A stretch of DNA of 6,005 nt from NCBI GenBank assembly GCA_030630395.1, contig DAOVNE010000096.1, forward strand, positions 1 to 6,005, written 5' to 3'. This DNA is from Candidatus Eiseniibacteriota bacterium. Lineage in GTDB: Bacteria > Joyebacterota > Joyebacteria > Joyebacterales > Joyebacteraceae. Of the stretch, positions 5,922-6,005 are shown one piece after another. Numbering within the stretch: the first letter of the stretch is position 1; each line of letters opens with the position of its first letter. The position numbers were made by a program, and so were the translations under genes. The notes below the pieces were generated by a model. It did no database searches and had not been told where the DNA came from. It saw only the letters and a program-made list of their open reading frames with translations.

Positions 5922-5945
5922 GGGCGGCAACCAAGCCAGCCGCCC
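5922..5945 (+). promoter_or_regulatory. GC-rich hairpin in the leader after the LexA boxes
   Basis: GGGCGGC (5922-5928) and GCCGCCC (5939-5945) are perfect complements around a ten-base loop. The stem starts one base after box 2 and ends directly before a GAGG (5946-5949). In a transcript from the 5877 promoter it would lie at about +10. It could affect transcript stability or translation, but no function is shown. Confidence 0.45.
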
Positions 5946-6005
5946 GAGGTCTTGAAATTGAAGGCTCACCACGGGCCGGGGTATCGGGGCCGCGCATTGG
6001 GTGGC

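Larger units (their letters stand above)
5658..6005 (+). other. Gene-free regulatory region at the right end
   Basis: These 348 bases hold no gene I can support. In order they contain a hairpin, a strong terminator, about 100 bases with nothing recognisable (5771-5876), a promoter with two LexA-like boxes, and a leader hairpin. The open frames across it on both strands run through the terminator stem and do not resemble proteins. Confidence 0.65.

Noticed and set aside
5884..5922. The palindromes as a CRISPR fragment or terminator
   Set aside because: There are only two units, the arms are symmetric around four bases, and they coincide with promoter elements, which fits an operator better.
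5707..5997. Open frames on both strands across the right-end region
   Set aside because: They run through the terminator stem and the LexA-like boxes, and their translations resemble no protein.
5958..6005. Partial gene starting at TTG 5958
   Set aside because: GAGG lies 8 bases upstream and the frame is open to the edge, but only 16 residues are visible, TTG is a rare start and nothing is recognisable. It is mentioned only as a possibility.

Overview
The window (roughly 60% GC by eye) holds the 3' end of one gene, three complete genes all on the + strand, and a promoter/operator region at the right end whose gene lies outside. Two independent clues point to a bacterium of the FCB group (Fibrobacterota/Bacteroidota-like candidate phyla such as Eisenbacteria, Krumholzibacteriota or Latescibacteria; the exact phylum cannot be fixed from 6 kb). 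First, a large exported protease ends in a FlgD-Ig/type IX-style C-terminal sorting domain. Second, two operator-like palindromes match the LexA box I recall for Fibrobacter succinogenes (TGCNC-N4-GTGCA).

Layout. Positions 1-175 encode the C-terminal 57 residues of the SOS repressor LexA, including the catalytic lysine. Two bases after its stop codon, and with its Shine-Dalgarno inside the last lexA codons, begins a 251-residue SagB/ThcOx-type nitroreductase (178-933) with a signal-peptide-like N-terminus; the two look like one operon. A 314-base non-coding gap (934-1247) carries a weak hairpin and, at its right end, a good sigma70-type promoter (TTGACG, 17 nt, TATGAT). It drives a 409-residue exported protein that reads as a seven-bladed beta-propeller (GTG start at 1248, stop at 2477). 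After 150 non-coding bases comes a 1009-residue exported protease candidate (2628-5657) with signal peptide, HEFTH zinc motif, long beta-rich middle and C-terminal sorting domain.

The last 348 bases (5658-6005) contain no complete gene but are dense in signals: a hairpin over the protease stop codon, a very strong hairpin terminator with a short T run, then a promoter (TTGACG, 17 nt, TAATGT) with one LexA-like box in its spacer and a second just after the -10 element, then a perfect GC-rich hairpin in the expected 5' leader. This is the most interesting part of the window. It looks like an SOS-controlled promoter for a gene beyond the right edge, and the repressor's own gene is at the left edge.

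How the genes relate: the lexA-flavoenzyme pair may be co-regulated by DNA damage; the propeller and the protease are neighbouring secreted proteins with their own start signals and probably act at or outside the cell surface. No RNA genes, CRISPR arrays or mobile elements were seen.
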